From: CAYUCY01 sp964443525 | GTDB lineage: Bacteria > Pseudomonadota > Alphaproteobacteria > Caedimonadales > Caedimonadaceae | Reading direction: 5' to 3' | Assembly (NCBI GenBank): GCA_964443525.1 | Contig: CAYUCY010000072.1 | Span: 1-7,090, forward strand | DNA: 7,090 bases | Part shown: piece after piece, positions 6,007 through 7,090 of the stretch | Layout: each line of letters starts with the position of its first letter | Position numbering within the stretch: the stretch's first letter is position 1 | Notes under the pieces: model-generated | Told to the model about the DNA's origin: nothing | The model's database searches: none | The model's input: the letters and a program-made list of their open reading frames with translations, nothing else | Position numbers and translations under genes: made by a program

Positions 6007-7090
6007 ATGAAAAAATTTATAAAGATCAGCTTATTATCAACGTCTATTCTTATCCCAACACAAGCATTGGCAGTCAATGGTTATTTGATGCTCGGATCGG
6101 GTGAAAAATTAGGAACGGCCGGAGCAGGCGTGGCAAAAGCGATGGACGGAACAGATGCTTCCGTAAATCCAGCTTTGATTGCGAGATTACCAAACCATTT
6201 TATCGTTGCTGCCGGCATCTTCCACCCGGAACGCTTTATGGATACATCACGGGCGACCGCTGCCACTCCTGTGGGCGGCTTGCCGATCGGAAATGCAACG
6301 CGCGGACGCCAATGGAGTGCGCAAGAGAATTTCCCAGATGGCTCAGCGGCCGTTGTCTTCAATCGGGAAAAATGGAGTTTCGGCCTTTCGTTGACAGGGT
6401 CGGGTGGCATGGTCACCGATTATCCCTCCTCTCGCATCAACCCTGCTATCCTCCAGGCAGTGTCCGGATCTCCGGCAAAATATGACTCAGGCGTTGCATA
6501 CAGAATCTTCAACTTTCATCCCGCTTTCGCCATGCTAGCCTTTAAAGACAGAGTATCAATCGGTATGAGTCCGATTATTTCGTATTCTGACTTTAAGTCG
6601 GATTCTGCTACGCTGACTTTTGCTCAAACGGCCGGGAGAAATACTCGTGATTCAGCGTGGGGCCTGGGCCTGAGGGCTGGAGTTGATATAAAAATAACGG
6701 AACCGCTCACATTCTCGATTGCAGGTCAAACCCCCACTTATTATCAGCGCTTTAAAAAGTACCGAGATCTTTTAAAAAGCTCTTTTAATTTTCCCGCAAA
6801 CTTCACAATGGGTCTCGCTTGGGATATCAGAAAAGGATCCACCCTGCTTCTGGATTATCAATACGTCCATTTTAAGGGCACGCGTGCCCTTGACTTAACT
6901 CCTGAATCTGGTGGATTCGGGTGGGATAATATGAATATCTTTAAGATCGGCTTTATTCAAGATCTCGGTGAAAAGTTTACGCTTCGTCTGGGATATAATT
7001 ACGGCAAATCGCCCATTGGAAGTGATAAGGTTTTTGCAAATGTTATAGCCCCTGCCATTACTGAACATCACTTTGCGGCTGGCCTCACAT
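6007..7090 (+). CDS. OmpP1/FadL-family outer membrane transport protein (3' end outside window)
   Basis: FadL-type proteins are 14-stranded outer-membrane barrels that pass hydrophobic compounds such as long-chain fatty acids or aromatics. The frame is open from ATG 6007 to the window end, giving 361 codons; family members run about 400-450, so only the last strands are missing. Residues 1-22 form a signal peptide (KKFIK, hydrophobic core, cleavage after ALA). The mature N-terminus has the family plug/hatch features: NGYLMLGSG, then LGTAGAGVAKA, then DASVNPA at 50-56, whose NPA is the typical motif. Downstream there are alternating amphipathic strands, and FGWDNMNIFKIGF followed by LRLGYNYGKSPI matches the conserved C-terminal barrel region. 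AGGGA (5996-6000), 6 nt before the ATG, supports this start. It stands alone after the dehydrogenase remnant. The substrate cannot be told from the sequence. Confidence 0.92.
   Translation, partial: MKKFIKISLLSTSILIPTQALAVNGYLMLGSGEKLGTAGAGVAKAMDGTDASVNPALIARLPNHFIVAAGIFHPERFMDTSRATAATPVGGLPIGNATRGRQWSAQENFPDGSAAVVFNREKWSFGLSLTGSGGMVTDYPSSRINPAILQAVSGSPAKYDSGVAYRIFNFHPAFAMLAFKDRVSIGMSPIISYSDFKSDSATLTFAQTAGRNTRDSAWGLGLRAGVDIKITEPLTFSIAGQTPTYYQRFKKYRDLLKSSFNFPANFTMGLAWDIRKGSTLLLDYQYVHFKGTRALDLTPESGGFGWDNMNIFKIGFIQDLGEKFTLRLGYNYGKSPIGSDKVFANVIAPAITEHHFAAGLT

Noticed and set aside
6081..6416. Minus-strand 111-codon frame over the FadL-family gene
   Set aside because: Antisense shadow; the plus strand carries a clear signal peptide and FadL motifs in one long frame.

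Overview
The window reads as a moderately AT-rich alphaproteobacterial chromosome. It holds a typical RNase R and a DivK-type single-domain response regulator. Several exported proteins, decaying gene fragments and a vitamin-regulated importer without biosynthetic genes nearby are the mix expected of a host-associated or intracellular lineage (for example Holosporales-like). That placement is inference from protein style; there is no rRNA or other decisive marker here.

Layout, left to right. Positions 1-1795 (+) are the 3' four fifths of rnr (RNase R), cut by the window start. Positions 1796-2228 have no intact gene. On the minus strand this gap holds a probable gene remnant (about 1850-2161) that stays open except for one TAG. 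Positions 2229-2903 (+) encode an AT-rich, signal-peptide-bearing protein whose C-terminal half looks like a GNAT acetyltransferase of the AAC(6') type. A 10-bp perfect stem-loop lies just after it. Three minus-strand genes follow: a 129-residue DivK-like receiver (3092-3481), a 412-residue MHS/ProP-like MFS transporter (3591-4829) and a 139-residue secreted protein with eight cysteines (5028-5447). Between the last two, at 4883-4981 on the minus strand, is a clear TPP (thiamine pyrophosphate) riboswitch reading into the transporter gene. Positions 5639-5674 form a 13-bp perfect inverted repeat. Its right arm abuts a short-chain dehydrogenase/reductase fragment (5670-5945) that has lost its N-terminal NAD-binding half and its C-terminus. 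Positions 6007-7090 (+) are the start of an OmpP1/FadL-family outer membrane channel, cut by the window end.

The most informative pairing is the TPP riboswitch with an MHS-type MFS carrier. MHS carriers are usually annotated as proline/betaine or dicarboxylate transporters, but the riboswitch predicts that this one imports thiamine or a thiamine precursor. The second lead is the exported GNAT-like protein: acetyl-CoA is absent from the periplasm, so an exported acetyltransferase would make sense mainly as a protein delivered to host cytoplasm. Together with the exported Cys-rich protein and the FadL channel, the window leans toward envelope and host-interface functions. I see no RNA genes other than the riboswitch, no CRISPR array, no transposase and no tRNA.
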